Below, one piece after another: positions 6,454-15,280 of a DNA stretch of 30,158 nucleotides. The first letter of the stretch is position 1, and every line of letters starts with the position of its first letter. The position numbers and the translations under genes were made by a program. This stretch comes from JABMMZ01 sp044377005. GTDB taxonomy: Bacteria; Bacteroidota; Bacteroidia; NS11-12g; UBA955. The notes below the pieces were generated by a model. That model searched no databases. It saw nothing but the letters and a program-made list of their open reading frames with translations, and was not told where the DNA came from. The DNA lies in NCBI GenBank assembly GCA_044377005.1, contig JBILJV010000023.1, positions 1-30,158 on the forward strand. The letters are read 5' to 3'.

Positions 6454-8571
6454 TTGACAGAAGAACAATTAAACAATGGCAACGTATCAACAGGGGTTGA
6501 TGCAGCCACAGAAAAACAAACCAAAACAAAGCATTCTAACAATGCTAACCAATCCAATTCAGACTTTGACTGGAGTATGGACAACGCAGGATTTTCTAAC
6601 TACAATTCTGCTGAACGTAAAGCGATGGAAGATCTTTACACAAACTCTCTTAAAAGTCTTACACAAAACGAATTAGTAGCAGGTACTGTAGTTGCATTCA
6701 ACGACAGAGAAGTTGTTATTAACGTAGGCTTCAAATCTGACGGTGTTATTCAAAGAAACGAATTCAGAGACATGCCAGATTTAAAAGTTGGCGACAATGT
6801 TGAAGTTTATTTAGAAACTGTTGAAGATGCAAACGGTCAATTAATTTTATCTAGAAAACGTGCTATTTTAGAGAAATCTTGGGATTTCATTACTAAAGCA
6901 ATGGAAGAAGGTACTGTATTGACAGGGTTAGTAAAAACTAGAACTAAAGGTGGTTTAGTTGTTGATTTAATGGGTATAGATGCATTCTTACCGGGTTCTC
7001 AAATTGATGTTAAACCAATTAAAGATTATGATCAGTATGTTGGTAAGGACATGGAGTTCAAAATCGTAAAAGTAAACGATGTTTTCAAAAACGTTGTTAT
7101 TTCACATAAAGCATTAATTGAAGATGATATTGAAGCTCAAAAATCTGATATCTTATCTAAATTAGAAAAAGGACAAGTATTAGAAGGTGTTGTTAAAAAC
7201 ATCGCACCATTTGGTGTATTCGTTGACTTAGGTGGTATCGACGGATTACTTCACATTACAGATATGTCATGGGGACGTATCAGCAATCCAGAAGAAATGG
7301 TTTCTTTAGATCAAAAAATAACAGTTGTTGTTTTAGAATTTGATGAAGGCAAAAAACGTATTTCTTTAGGTATGAAACAATTATCAGAACACCCTTGGGA
7401 TAGTTTTGGTGACGCTCTTAAAGTGGGCGAAAAAGTAAAAGGAAAAGTTGTAACTGTAACTGATTATGGTGCGTTTGTTGAAATTCAACCAGGTGTTGAA
7501 GGCTTAATTCACGTTTCTGAAATGAGTTGGAGCAGTCACCTAAGAAGTCCACACGATTTCTTAAAAACTGGTGATGAAATCGAAGCAGTTATCACAGCTT
7601 TAGAAAAAGACGAACATAAATTATCTCTAGGTATTAAACAATTAACTCAAGATCCTTGGTTAACAATTATCGAAAAGTACAAAGTTGGAAGCAAACACAA
7701 AGGTGTTGTTAAAAACTTAACTTCATACGGATTATTCGTTGAACTTGAAGAAGGTGTTGATGGTTTAATTCACGTTTCTGATTTGTCTTGGACTAAAAAA
7801 ATCAAACATCCTTCAGAATTCATTAAAAAAGATGAATCTATTGATGTAGTTGTTTTAGAAGTAGATAGCGAAAATAGAAGATTGTCTTTAGGACACAAAC
7901 AATTAGAAGAAAATCCTTGGGATACTTTTGAAACCATCTTCTTTGTAAATAGTAAACATGAAGGTACTATTGTTGGAATGAATGACAAAGGTGCTAATGT
8001 TCAATTACAATATGGTATCGAAGGTTTTGCACCAAAACGTCACCTTGTAAAAGAGAATGGCAGCAAAATCAAAGATTCTGAAGTATTAGTATTCGAGGTT
8101 ATTGAATTCAATAAAGAAAACAAAAGCATCATTTTATCTCACACTAACACTTGGAAATCTGAAGAGAAAAACAAAGATGAAGAGAAAAACAAAAGCGATA
8201 AAGCTGCTAAAGTTGTTAAAAACATCAACAAAACTGCAGATAAATCTACGCTTGGTGAGTTAGATGCATTCAATGACTTAAAAGCAATGTTTGACAATGC
8301 TAATGATAAAAAAGAAGCAAAATCAACTAAAAAAGTAAAAGAAGTTGATGCAAGCACAGAAAGTAATGAGACTGAAAAATCAGACTTGAAAAAAATTACT
8401 GGAATCGGTCCAGCTTTTGAAAAACGCCTAAACGCTTTAGGAATTAATTCTTATTCGGACTTAGTGTCATTAACTGACGATAAAATTGCTGAATTAGAAA
8501 CTCAAGATAGCATGACTAGTTTAGAGACTTGGCATACTTGGATGGAAGAAGCTAAAAACTTAATGGCTTAA
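6454..8571 (+). CDS. rpsA: 30S ribosomal protein bS1 with C-terminal helix-hairpin-helix extension
   Basis: A 705-residue S1 protein that binds mRNA on the 30S subunit. Six S1 (OB-fold) repeats are visible at about 72-138, 153-222, 240-310, 325-397, 412-484 and 499-567; repeats 3-5 are the best conserved, with GVFVDLGG and GLIHVSD-type cores. A Lys/Glu/Asn-rich linker (about 568-644) leads to a helix-hairpin-helix-like domain, KITGIGPAFEKRLNALGI onward (about 647-705), that standard S1 lacks. The start is TTG: there is no upstream ATG in frame, the SD lies 9 bases before it, and the next in-frame ATG is near residue 42. It has its own promoter and terminator. Codon use is biased, as expected for high expression. 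Confidence 0.95.
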   Translation: MTEEQLNNGNVSTGVDAATEKQTKTKHSNNANQSNSDFDWSMDNAGFSNYNSAERKAMEDLYTNSLKSLTQNELVAGTVVAFNDREVVINVGFKSDGVIQRNEFRDMPDLKVGDNVEVYLETVEDANGQLILSRKRAILEKSWDFITKAMEEGTVLTGLVKTRTKGGLVVDLMGIDAFLPGSQIDVKPIKDYDQYVGKDMEFKIVKVNDVFKNVVISHKALIEDDIEAQKSDILSKLEKGQVLEGVVKNIAPFGVFVDLGGIDGLLHITDMSWGRISNPEEMVSLDQKITVVVLEFDEGKKRISLGMKQLSEHPWDSFGDALKVGEKVKGKVVTVTDYGAFVEIQPGVEGLIHVSEMSWSSHLRSPHDFLKTGDEIEAVITALEKDEHKLSLGIKQLTQDPWLTIIEKYKVGSKHKGVVKNLTSYGLFVELEEGVDGLIHVSDLSWTKKIKHPSEFIKKDESIDVVVLEVDSENRRLSLGHKQLEENPWDTFETIFFVNSKHEGTIVGMNDKGANVQLQYGIEGFAPKRHLVKENGSKIKDSEVLVFEVIEFNKENKSIILSHTNTWKSEEKNKDEEKNKSDKAAKVVKNINKTADKSTLGELDAFNDLKAMFDNANDKKEAKSTKKVKEVDASTESNETEKSDLKKITGIGPAFEKRLNALGINSYSDLVSLTDDKIAELETQDSMTSLETWHTWMEEAKNLMA

Positions 8572-8593
8572 TAAATCCTAATTTATAATATTT

Positions 8594-8626
8594 AAAAACT
8601 GCCCTCCAAAAGGGCAGTTTTTTTTT
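8594..8626 (+). terminator. Rho-independent terminator after rpsA
   Basis: GC-rich stem CTGCCCT / AGGGCAG (8599-8605 with 8611-8617), 5-base loop, flanked by an A run and a run of nine T. 22 bases after the rpsA stop. Confidence 0.92.
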
Positions 8627-8673
8627 GTCCATTTTTTAATCCAAGCTGTGAATTAACTTTCATTCTATTCAAT

Positions 8674-8681
8674 TAATTTTG
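8674..8681 (+). promoter_or_regulatory. Promoter -7 element TAATTTTG of the relA/spoT gene
   Basis: Perfect TAnnTTTG match 13 bases before the ATG. No convincing -33 TTG; a GTG lies 23 bases upstream. Confidence 0.6.
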
Positions 8682-8694
8682 TAAAAAATCCGAA

Positions 8695-10929
8695 ATGGCA
8701 GAAAACGAAATATCTTTAATAGAAAGAGATGAAATTGAACGTAAGGAAATTATAAAAAAATACAAATCTTTACTTCGCTCTATTCGACATGATTTAACCT
8801 CTGAACAAAAAAAATTGATTCGTTCAGCGTTCGATCTAGCACTTGATGCCCACAAGGATATGCGCAGAAAGTCTGGCGAACCATACATCTACCACCCTAT
8901 TGCTGTTGCCAAAATTGCGGCAAGTGAAATTGGATTAGGAACTACATCTATCGTTTGCGCCCTTATTCACGATGTTGTGGAAGATAGTAATTACACGTTA
9001 CTTGATATCAAAAGAAAATTTGGTGAAAAAATTGCCAAAATTGTAGATGGTCTAACCAAAATTCAAGAAGTATTTGACCATACAGATAGCATGCAAGCTG
9101 AAAATTTCAGGAAAATGCTACTTACACTCAGTGATGATGTTAGAGTAATTTTGGTTAAACTTTGCGATAGACTCCACAACATGAGAACGTTGGAAAGTAT
9201 GAGTCGTAAAAACCAATTGAAAATTTCAAGTGAGACACTCTTTTTATACGCCCCACTTGCCCATAGATTAGGCTTGTATAATGTAAAAAGCGAATTGGAA
9301 GATTTAGCAATAAAATACACACAACGCGATGCTTATAAGGAAATTAGCCAAAAACTAAATGCCAAAAAAGCAGCTCGTGACCGTTATATCAAAAAATTCA
9401 TCGAACCATTAAAAGAAAGATTAGACGAAGCTGGCTTGGTTTATGAAATAAAAGGTCGACCCAAAAGCATCTATAGTATTCTAAAGAAAATGAATCACCA
9501 AGGTATTCCTTTTGAACAAGTGTATGACCTATTTGCTATTAGAATTATAATTGATTCAAAGCCTGAAAAAGAAAAAGCAGATTGTTGGACAGCTTATTCT
9601 GTAGTTACCGATAAATATAAACCAAATCCACTAAGAACTAGGGATTGGATTACTACTCCCAAAAGCAATGGATACGAGAGTTTGCACTCAACCGTTATGG
9701 CCAATGATGGAAAATGGGTTGAGGTACAAATAAGAACCAAAAGAATGGATGAAATTGCTGAAAAAGGATATGCTGCCCATTGGAAATACAAAAATTCAAT
9801 GGAAGGTATTTCGCAAAGCAAGTCTGAAGGTGTAGATGGTTGGTTAGCTCGTATCAAAGAAGTTTTAGAAAATCCATCAAGCAATGCCCTCGAGTTTATA
9901 GATGATTTCAAACTACAGTTGATTCACGATGAAATATTTGTTTTTACACCAGGAGGCGATTTAAAAAAGCTACCTGTTGGAGCAACAGCGCTTGATTTTG
10001 CTTTTGAAATACATACCGAAGTTGGTAATAAATGTATTGGAGCTAAATTGAACAATAAACTTGTTCCCATTAGTCATATATTAACCAATGGCGACCAAGT
10101 GGAAATATTAACTTCAGAAAAACAACATCCCAAAGAAGAGTGGCTCAATTCTGTAATAACAGGAAAAGCCATAGCGCGAATTAGAAATTACTTAAGAGAA
10201 AACAAACGAATTGCAGCTGATGAAGGTAAAGAGATTTTAAAAAAACGCTTTACAAAAGAAAAAGTAACATTCAATGATGACAACATCCAAAAACTTGTCA
10301 AATTTTTTAAAATTCAAAGCGCGCTTGATTTGTATTACAATATACAAAAAGGATTAATCAGTCAAGACAAGTTAGAAATAGAAAATATAATTAACTTTAA
10401 ACCAAATGCAAACAAGCTTGCCAAAACAACTAAAACTAAAGAAAAGCCCAATGCACCTGGTAGTAAAAATGAAATCATTGTTGGAGAAGACAATGATTTA
10501 AGTTATACTTTATCTAAATGTTGTAATCCAATTCCTGGTGACGATATATTTGGATTTATTACCATAGGTGAAGGAGTAAAAATTCACAGGACCAATTGCC
10601 CAAATGCGGTTTCATTGATGAGTAACTATGGATACAGAGTAATAAAAGCCCAATGGAAAGAAAATTTAATTAAACAAGAAACCAAATTTTTGGCAATAAT
10701 TAAAATCATAGGTATAGATGATGTTGGGGTAGTTAGTAGTTTATCAGATATTATTAGTAAGAACCTAGAAGTAAACATGAAATCAATCACTATTGAAAGC
10801 AATGAAGGTACGTTTGAAGGTACTATTTCAGTCTATGTTGAAGATACCAAACATTTGGACTTATTGATGAAAAAGATTCAAGAAAAACATCCTACTATGC
10901 AAATCAGCAGGGTTGACATAAATAAATAA
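8695..10929 (+). CDS. Bifunctional (p)ppGpp synthetase/hydrolase (RelA/SpoT)
   Basis: A 744-residue long RSH enzyme that makes and degrades the stringent-response alarmone. The hydrolase HD domain looks active: YHP at 66-68, HDxxED at 92-97 and CDRLHNMRTL at 157-166. The synthetase domain has GRPKSIYSI (254-262), YDLFAIRI (277-284) and RDWITTPKSNGYESLHS (316-332); the loop R314-T-R-D317 is the basic type seen in bifunctional enzymes rather than the acidic RelA type. A TGS domain (about 410-473), a zinc-finger region with KCCNPIPGD (about 600-640) and a C-terminal ACT domain (about 665-744) follow. All parts are intact. It is the only RSH in the window. It is separately transcribed from rpsA. 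Confidence 0.95.
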   Translation: MAENEISLIERDEIERKEIIKKYKSLLRSIRHDLTSEQKKLIRSAFDLALDAHKDMRRKSGEPYIYHPIAVAKIAASEIGLGTTSIVCALIHDVVEDSNYTLLDIKRKFGEKIAKIVDGLTKIQEVFDHTDSMQAENFRKMLLTLSDDVRVILVKLCDRLHNMRTLESMSRKNQLKISSETLFLYAPLAHRLGLYNVKSELEDLAIKYTQRDAYKEISQKLNAKKAARDRYIKKFIEPLKERLDEAGLVYEIKGRPKSIYSILKKMNHQGIPFEQVYDLFAIRIIIDSKPEKEKADCWTAYSVVTDKYKPNPLRTRDWITTPKSNGYESLHSTVMANDGKWVEVQIRTKRMDEIAEKGYAAHWKYKNSMEGISQSKSEGVDGWLARIKEVLENPSSNALEFIDDFKLQLIHDEIFVFTPGGDLKKLPVGATALDFAFEIHTEVGNKCIGAKLNNKLVPISHILTNGDQVEILTSEKQHPKEEWLNSVITGKAIARIRNYLRENKRIAADEGKEILKKRFTKEKVTFNDDNIQKLVKFFKIQSALDLYYNIQKGLISQDKLEIENIINFKPNANKLAKTTKTKEKPNAPGSKNEIIVGEDNDLSYTLSKCCNPIPGDDIFGFITIGEGVKIHRTNCPNAVSLMSNYGYRVIKAQWKENLIKQETKFLAIIKIIGIDDVGVVSSLSDIISKNLEVNMKSITIESNEGTFEGTISVYVEDTKHLDLLMKKIQEKHPTMQISRVDINK

Positions 10930-10967
10930 TTAAGAACGTTATAGAAAAAGATTTAGTTAAAATCCAT

Positions 10968-10975
10968 TAACTTTG
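10968..10975 (+). promoter_or_regulatory. Promoter -7 element TAACTTTG of yebC
   Basis: Perfect TAnnTTTG match 38 bases before the yebC ATG. No clear -33 TTG. Confidence 0.55.
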
Positions 10976-11013
10976 CAACCTATATTTTTGAAAAAATAAG
11001 CATTTAATGTCCT

Positions 11014-11721
11014 ATGGGAAGAATATTTGAAAAAAGAAAACATACTATGTTTGCTCGATTTGACAAAATGTCTAAAACATTTACCAAATTTGGGAAAGAA
11101 ATAGCGATGGCTGTAAAAGGTGGAGGAACAGATCCAGATACAAATTCTAAATTAAGAGCTGTAATAGCAAATGCCAAAAGTGCGAACATGCCCAAAGACA
11201 GAATTGAGGCAGCTATTAAACGTTCTTCTAGTAAAGATACTAGTAATTATGAAGAAGTTGCTTATGAGGCTATGTGCATGAAAGGCGTTGGTTTAATCAT
11301 AGAAACAGCAACAGATAATCCTACAAGAACCGTTGCCAACATCAGAATGCATTTAAACCGTGGCGGAGGTGAATTAGGAAAATCAGGATGCTTGGATTTT
11401 GCCTTTGACAGAAAAAGTGTTTTTATTATCAATACAGATGGAATAAATACAGAAGATTTAGAATTAGAACTTATAGATGCAGGATTAGAAGATATTGAAA
11501 TTGAGGAAAATGAAATGGTACTTACTGCTTCTTTTGAAAATTTTGGTAATATGCAAAAAGCATTAGAATCAAAAGGCTTAACTATAGTAAGTGCTGAATT
11601 ACAAAGAATACCAACCAATGTAGTCAAACTTAACGAAGAAGAAAAATTACAAGTTGAAAAACTAATGGAACGTTTAGAAGAAGATGATGACGTTCAAAAT
11701 GTATACTCAAATATGGCTTAA
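11014..11721 (+). CDS. YebC/PmpR family protein (TACO1-like)
   Basis: A 235-residue protein of the YebC/PmpR family. Members were described as DNA-binding regulators and, more recently, as factors that help ribosomes through difficult stretches such as proline runs. The N-terminus GRIFEKRKHTMFARFDKMSK, the KGGGTDPDTN segment (about 34-43) and ANMPKDRIEAAIKR are family hallmarks; the acidic C-terminal third is also typical. Length is normal. The usp gene starts 20 bases after its stop, so the two probably share a transcript ended by the hairpin at 12654. Confidence 0.93.
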   Translation: MGRIFEKRKHTMFARFDKMSKTFTKFGKEIAMAVKGGGTDPDTNSKLRAVIANAKSANMPKDRIEAAIKRSSSKDTSNYEEVAYEAMCMKGVGLIIETATDNPTRTVANIRMHLNRGGGELGKSGCLDFAFDRKSVFIINTDGINTEDLELELIDAGLEDIEIEENEMVLTASFENFGNMQKALESKGLTIVSAELQRIPTNVVKLNEEEKLQVEKLMERLEEDDDVQNVYSNMA

Positions 11722-11741
11722 TCAAACACAACAACATTCAA

Positions 11742-12629
11742 ATGAAAAGAACTAACAACAACAACATTCTAGTCCCTACAGATTTCTCTGATGTAGCAAA
11801 CAATGCTTTAGGACATGCCCTCAAAATTGCTGAAGTTTATGGCAATGAAATTACATTAATAAATGTACAAGACGAAGGCGGACTATTCGGATTATTTGGC
11901 AATGATGAAAAAATGAAATTAATTGAAGAAGCCATCAATTCTCGTTTAGACAAAATTATTGATGACTCTAAACAAACCTTCCCAAATATAAAAATCAACA
12001 AAAGAATCGCTTATGGTAAAGTTTATAAAGTTGTTAATGAAATAGCTGAAGAAGAAAACTTTGACAGTATCATGATGGGAACAAATGGAGCAAGTGGATT
12101 ACAACAAATTATCGGAAGTAATTCAAGTCGTGTTATCAATTATGCTAAAGTTCCAGTTGTAGTAATTAAAGACCAACCTATTGGTAAAAATGGTTACGAA
12201 AAAATTGTGTTGCCAATCGATTTATCAAGAGAAAGTAGACAGAAATTAAAATGGGCAATCCATGTGGCTAAAAAATTCAATAGTACCATCCACGTTATCT
12301 ATGAAAACTCAACTGATTCTGAATACAAAAACAAAATTTTTGCAGTTATCAATCAAACTCAAGACATATTATCTCAAAACAATGCCAATTACATAGTGAG
12401 AGGTTTGAATGATGACAAATATCCTGATAGTTTTGCTGAAGACACTTTAAATTATGCAGACGAAATTGGTGCAGATTTAATTATTATTATGACTCAACAA
12501 GAAAAAGGATTCAGTGAATTTTTATTAGGTAGCTATGCACAACAAATCGTAAATCACAGTGGTAAAGTTCCTGTTATGTGTATCAACAGTGGTAGCACAG
12601 GTATTATCCTCGACGGAGTCTTTAGCTAA
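11742..12629 (+). CDS. Tandem universal stress protein (UspA family)
   Basis: A 295-residue cytoplasmic protein made of two Usp domains. Domain 1 (about 7-150) starts ILVPTDFS and carries a nucleotide-binding-like motif GTNGASGLQQIIGS at 113-126, one residue shorter than the usual Gx2Gx9G(S/T). Domain 2 (about 158-290) starts KIVLPIDLSRES and keeps only LLGSYAQQIV, without the GxxG part, so it probably does not bind ATP. Such proteins help cells survive starvation or stress, but the exact role is unknown. It follows yebC closely and is ended by a clear terminator. Confidence 0.9.
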   Translation: MKRTNNNNILVPTDFSDVANNALGHALKIAEVYGNEITLINVQDEGGLFGLFGNDEKMKLIEEAINSRLDKIIDDSKQTFPNIKINKRIAYGKVYKVVNEIAEEENFDSIMMGTNGASGLQQIIGSNSSRVINYAKVPVVVIKDQPIGKNGYEKIVLPIDLSRESRQKLKWAIHVAKKFNSTIHVIYENSTDSEYKNKIFAVINQTQDILSQNNANYIVRGLNDDKYPDSFAEDTLNYADEIGADLIIIMTQQEKGFSEFLLGSYAQQIVNHSGKVPVMCINSGSTGIILDGVFS

Positions 12630-12653
12630 TATCTAAATACTTATATTATATTC

Positions 12654-12688
12654 AAAACAGCTTACTCATTCAGTAAGCTGTTTTTTTT
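12654..12688 (+). terminator. Rho-independent terminator after usp
   Basis: Stem CAGCTTACT / AGTAAGCTG (12658-12666 with 12672-12680), 5-base loop, followed by eight T. 24 bases after the stop. Confidence 0.92.
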
Positions 12689-12785
12689 GAATTTGGAAAT
12701 TTGAAAATGATTCTATTTATTTGTATTTGTTGATTAACTGATTAAGTCTCCAAATTCATTACTGAATCTAAAAAATATTCAAAAC

Positions 12786-13535
12786 ATGAAAAAAACTATT
12801 CTACTTTTTGCACTCATTTCATTACTTTTAAGTAATTTATTTTCTCAAGAAAAAAATGAACGAAAAGGATATTCATCTATTATTATAGGTGCTAGTATTC
12901 CTACAGGAAACTTTAATAGTGATAACTTCTATAACAACGAGGCAGGTTATGCCAATGGTGGAATTCTTTTTGATATTGCATTTGCATATAATTTTCATCC
13001 AAAACTTGGCGTTAAATCAATAATGCGAGGACAAGCCAACCCTTTAGATGCAGGAACTTATGCTCAAGACTTAGCTAATTTCCTAGGTAAAGACAATCCT
13101 ACAGGCTCAACATCAGTTAGCGTAAAGTCTTCTGTTTATTCATTAGGTGGTATGCTAGTTGGAATTAATGGCTCTTTTCCAATTGAAAAAAACATCAAAT
13201 TCGAACCATTTGCTTTAATAGGACTTTCTACCGCAACTTTACCTTCAATGACGGTTGAATCTTTTTATTACCAAAATAAAATGAATTCTATCTACCAAGA
13301 ACAAGCAACAACAAATTCTTTATCTTATATTATTGGTGCTTCTGCTAAATTAAACTTATCTGAACAAATATGCATATTGCTAAATTTAGATTATTATGCA
13401 TCAAAAGCCGAATGGAATAATGTGAGAGTTATAACTGTAGGACATGTTTCTAGAACAACAGAAGTAAGAAATTACAGATATGAACAAAAATTCAGTACAA
13501 TAAATTTAAGTGGTGGTGTTGGTTTTAGATTTTAG
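12786..13535 (+). CDS. Predicted outer-membrane beta-barrel protein
   Basis: A 249-residue protein with a signal peptide (about 1-20, cleavage near LFSQ). The mature part alternates aromatic and small residues as in short beta-barrels, with strands such as GGILFDIAFAYNF, FEPFALIGLST and a last strand INLSGGVGFRF ending in Phe, the usual signal for outer-membrane assembly. It resembles PorT/OmpW-like eight-strand barrels; I cannot assign a substrate. It stands alone between the usp terminator and the next gene. Confidence 0.75.
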   Translation: MKKTILLFALISLLLSNLFSQEKNERKGYSSIIIGASIPTGNFNSDNFYNNEAGYANGGILFDIAFAYNFHPKLGVKSIMRGQANPLDAGTYAQDLANFLGKDNPTGSTSVSVKSSVYSLGGMLVGINGSFPIEKNIKFEPFALIGLSTATLPSMTVESFYYQNKMNSIYQEQATTNSLSYIIGASAKLNLSEQICILLNLDYYASKAEWNNVRVITVGHVSRTTEVRNYRYEQKFSTINLSGGVGFRF

Positions 13536-13624
13536 ATTCAACTATTTCCCTTTCAAAACTCAGTAAACTTATTTATTTGATTTCTATCGCAATATCTAAG
13601 GAACGTATAGCTTTATCCTAAACA

Positions 13625-14398
13625 ATGAATACAACCCAAAATAACATAACAAAATATGGACTTTTCATAGGTATAGCTTTACTTATTTTAACGTATTTAT
13701 CAACTCAATTTTACACTGAAGAAAACATTGAAACTGCATTTTTAATTGATATTGCAATCCGATTAACTATTGTTGCTTTAATTGTAATTCTTTATATAAG
13801 ACAAGAAAATGAATTTGATTCATTCAAAAGTGTGTTGCAATCTTTTAGTTTCAAAAAGCTAGATTTACTATTCCTTTTTCTATTGAGTTTTTTTGTTGAT
13901 GGAATATTAATTGCCCAAAATTTAATTATTGCTAAATTCGGAAAGCTATCTGATATTGCTGCCTTTTATGAATACAATAGTTATTTACTGTCAACAAATA
14001 ATATTAAGTTCAATGTATACTCTATTGTTCAAATCCTTATTTATATTATCATTTTTCAAGGTTTAATTTTAAAAGGACTTTTAAGATATGTCAGTTTCTT
14101 TAAAGCAAATTTATTAACCGCTTTCCTATTCGGCTTATTGACTCAATACAATATTGGTTGCGTTGTCTATTGCTTGTTTTTAAATCTCCTTTTTCAAAGA
14201 ACTAATAGCCTATTGTATGTTATTTCCATTTCTGTTATATATAAATTCATTCAAATTTTTATGGAACTATATTTCCAAGATTTGCTAATACTTTCAACAG
14301 ATTTTAACTTTGAAATTTATAGAAGTATTTTATATATTACTGTTCCATTGATTGTGGTGATTAAAGTCTTGAATAACACTTTTAAGAAAGTTAACTAA
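13625..14398 (+). CDS. Polytopic membrane protein, possibly a degenerate CPBP (CAAX protease-like) protein
   Basis: A 257-residue integral membrane protein with seven or so hydrophobic segments and no signal peptide. The stretch from about 138 to 215 lines up by eye with the CPBP family: FQGLILKGLLRY where active enzymes have EExxFRG, then FLFGLLTQ where FxxxH is expected, then QRTNSLLYVISISVIYKFIQ where a RTGSL...H...N segment is usual. The catalytic Glu pair and both His residues are missing, so protease activity is unlikely. This assignment is inference from pattern only. No promoter with a full consensus; TAGCTTTA at about 13606 is a weak candidate. Confidence 0.65.
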   Translation: MNTTQNNITKYGLFIGIALLILTYLSTQFYTEENIETAFLIDIAIRLTIVALIVILYIRQENEFDSFKSVLQSFSFKKLDLLFLFLLSFFVDGILIAQNLIIAKFGKLSDIAAFYEYNSYLLSTNNIKFNVYSIVQILIYIIIFQGLILKGLLRYVSFFKANLLTAFLFGLLTQYNIGCVVYCLFLNLLFQRTNSLLYVISISVIYKFIQIFMELYFQDLLILSTDFNFEIYRSILYITVPLIVVIKVLNNTFKKVN

Positions 14399-14500
14399 TA
14401 ATCAGCAACAACAAAATGAAATTGATTTAAATTTATCTACTCAATTTTACCCATTTGAATAATTAGATAAAAGATGTTTCTTTGTATCTCTATTTATCAT

Positions 14501-15280
14501 ATGAAAACAATTCCATTCTCAAAGTATTTTCTGTTATTGTTATCGATTCCATTTTTATTCAGCGCCTGCGAAAAAGAAGACAAAAGACTCCCTATACTTT
14601 TAACCTATGAAGCCAAAGATATTTCAAGATCAAGAGCTGTGGTTTCTGGCAAATTAGTCGTTGAATTCACAAAGTCGGTTACTGAATTAGGATTTTGTTG
14701 GGACGAAAACCCCAATCCTGGTTTGAGTTCAAACAGTCTCACTATTCAAGATTACAGAGTTGGAGAAGATTTTGAAGTTGATATTACAGGCCTTAAATCC
14801 AATACAACTTATTATCTTAGAACTTATGCTAAAGCTGGTTCTGATTTAACTTTTGGTGATGAGATTACCTTTACAACTACTAATTTACCTATAAACACGC
14901 CATGCGAACCTGAAAACAACCTACTGATAATTAATTCAGAAGAACACCGATACAGTAAAGTTTACCACCCATATCCAAGTGGAAGCGATGGCTATACTTT
15001 TTATGTTGGTGGTTCAAGAAGTGATATCTACATTACATTTCAACAAAAACCTGAAACAGGTAAATATGTGACACAAAATTACTCTACAAGTTATTGGCAA
15101 CCCAATGGATGTAAAATAAGAGCCACTCTTTTTAATCAAGTATTATCTGCCATCGAAGACAATGATGTCTATGTGGATAATGATGGTAACGGGAACTTTA
15201 TTATTACTTTTTGTGACAACTATTTCAGATACAGCACAACTGTTTTCTTACCATTAAAAGGTCGATTGGTTGCCAATTAA
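14501..15280 (+). CDS. Lipoprotein with fibronectin type III-like domain
   Basis: A 259-residue predicted lipoprotein. The ATG at 14501 is chosen because it gives a proper signal peptide with lipobox LFSAC; an in-frame ATG at 14474 would add nine residues that fit poorly and would overlap a weak -7-like TTTCTTTG. After a charged linker there is a domain (about 30-130) with the Bacteroidota pattern of a Fn3-like fold, including LGFCWDENPNP and LKSNTTYYLRTYAKAG. The remaining 120 residues are beta-rich with paired cysteines and match nothing I recognise. Probably cell-surface or periplasmic. Its TAA overlaps the stop of the opposing ZIP gene. Confidence 0.75.
   Translation: MKTIPFSKYFLLLLSIPFLFSACEKEDKRLPILLTYEAKDISRSRAVVSGKLVVEFTKSVTELGFCWDENPNPGLSSNSLTIQDYRVGEDFEVDITGLKSNTTYYLRTYAKAGSDLTFGDEITFTTTNLPINTPCEPENNLLIINSEEHRYSKVYHPYPSGSDGYTFYVGGSRSDIYITFQQKPETGKYVTQNYSTSYWQPNGCKIRATLFNQVLSAIEDNDVYVDNDGNGNFIITFCDNYFRYSTTVFLPLKGRLVAN

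Noticed and set aside
8029..8571. Antisense ORFs opposite rpsA and other core genes
   Set aside because: They follow codon bias of the real gene on the other strand and have no start context or family resemblance.
14474..14500. Nine extra N-terminal residues on the Fn3-like lipoprotein
   Set aside because: They would precede an ideal lipoprotein signal peptide starting at 14501.
15172..15180. Perfect DnaA box in reverse (TGTGGATAA)
   Set aside because: It is inside the lipoprotein coding sequence, encoding VDN, with no other boxes near; taken as chance and used as a caution for the other sites.
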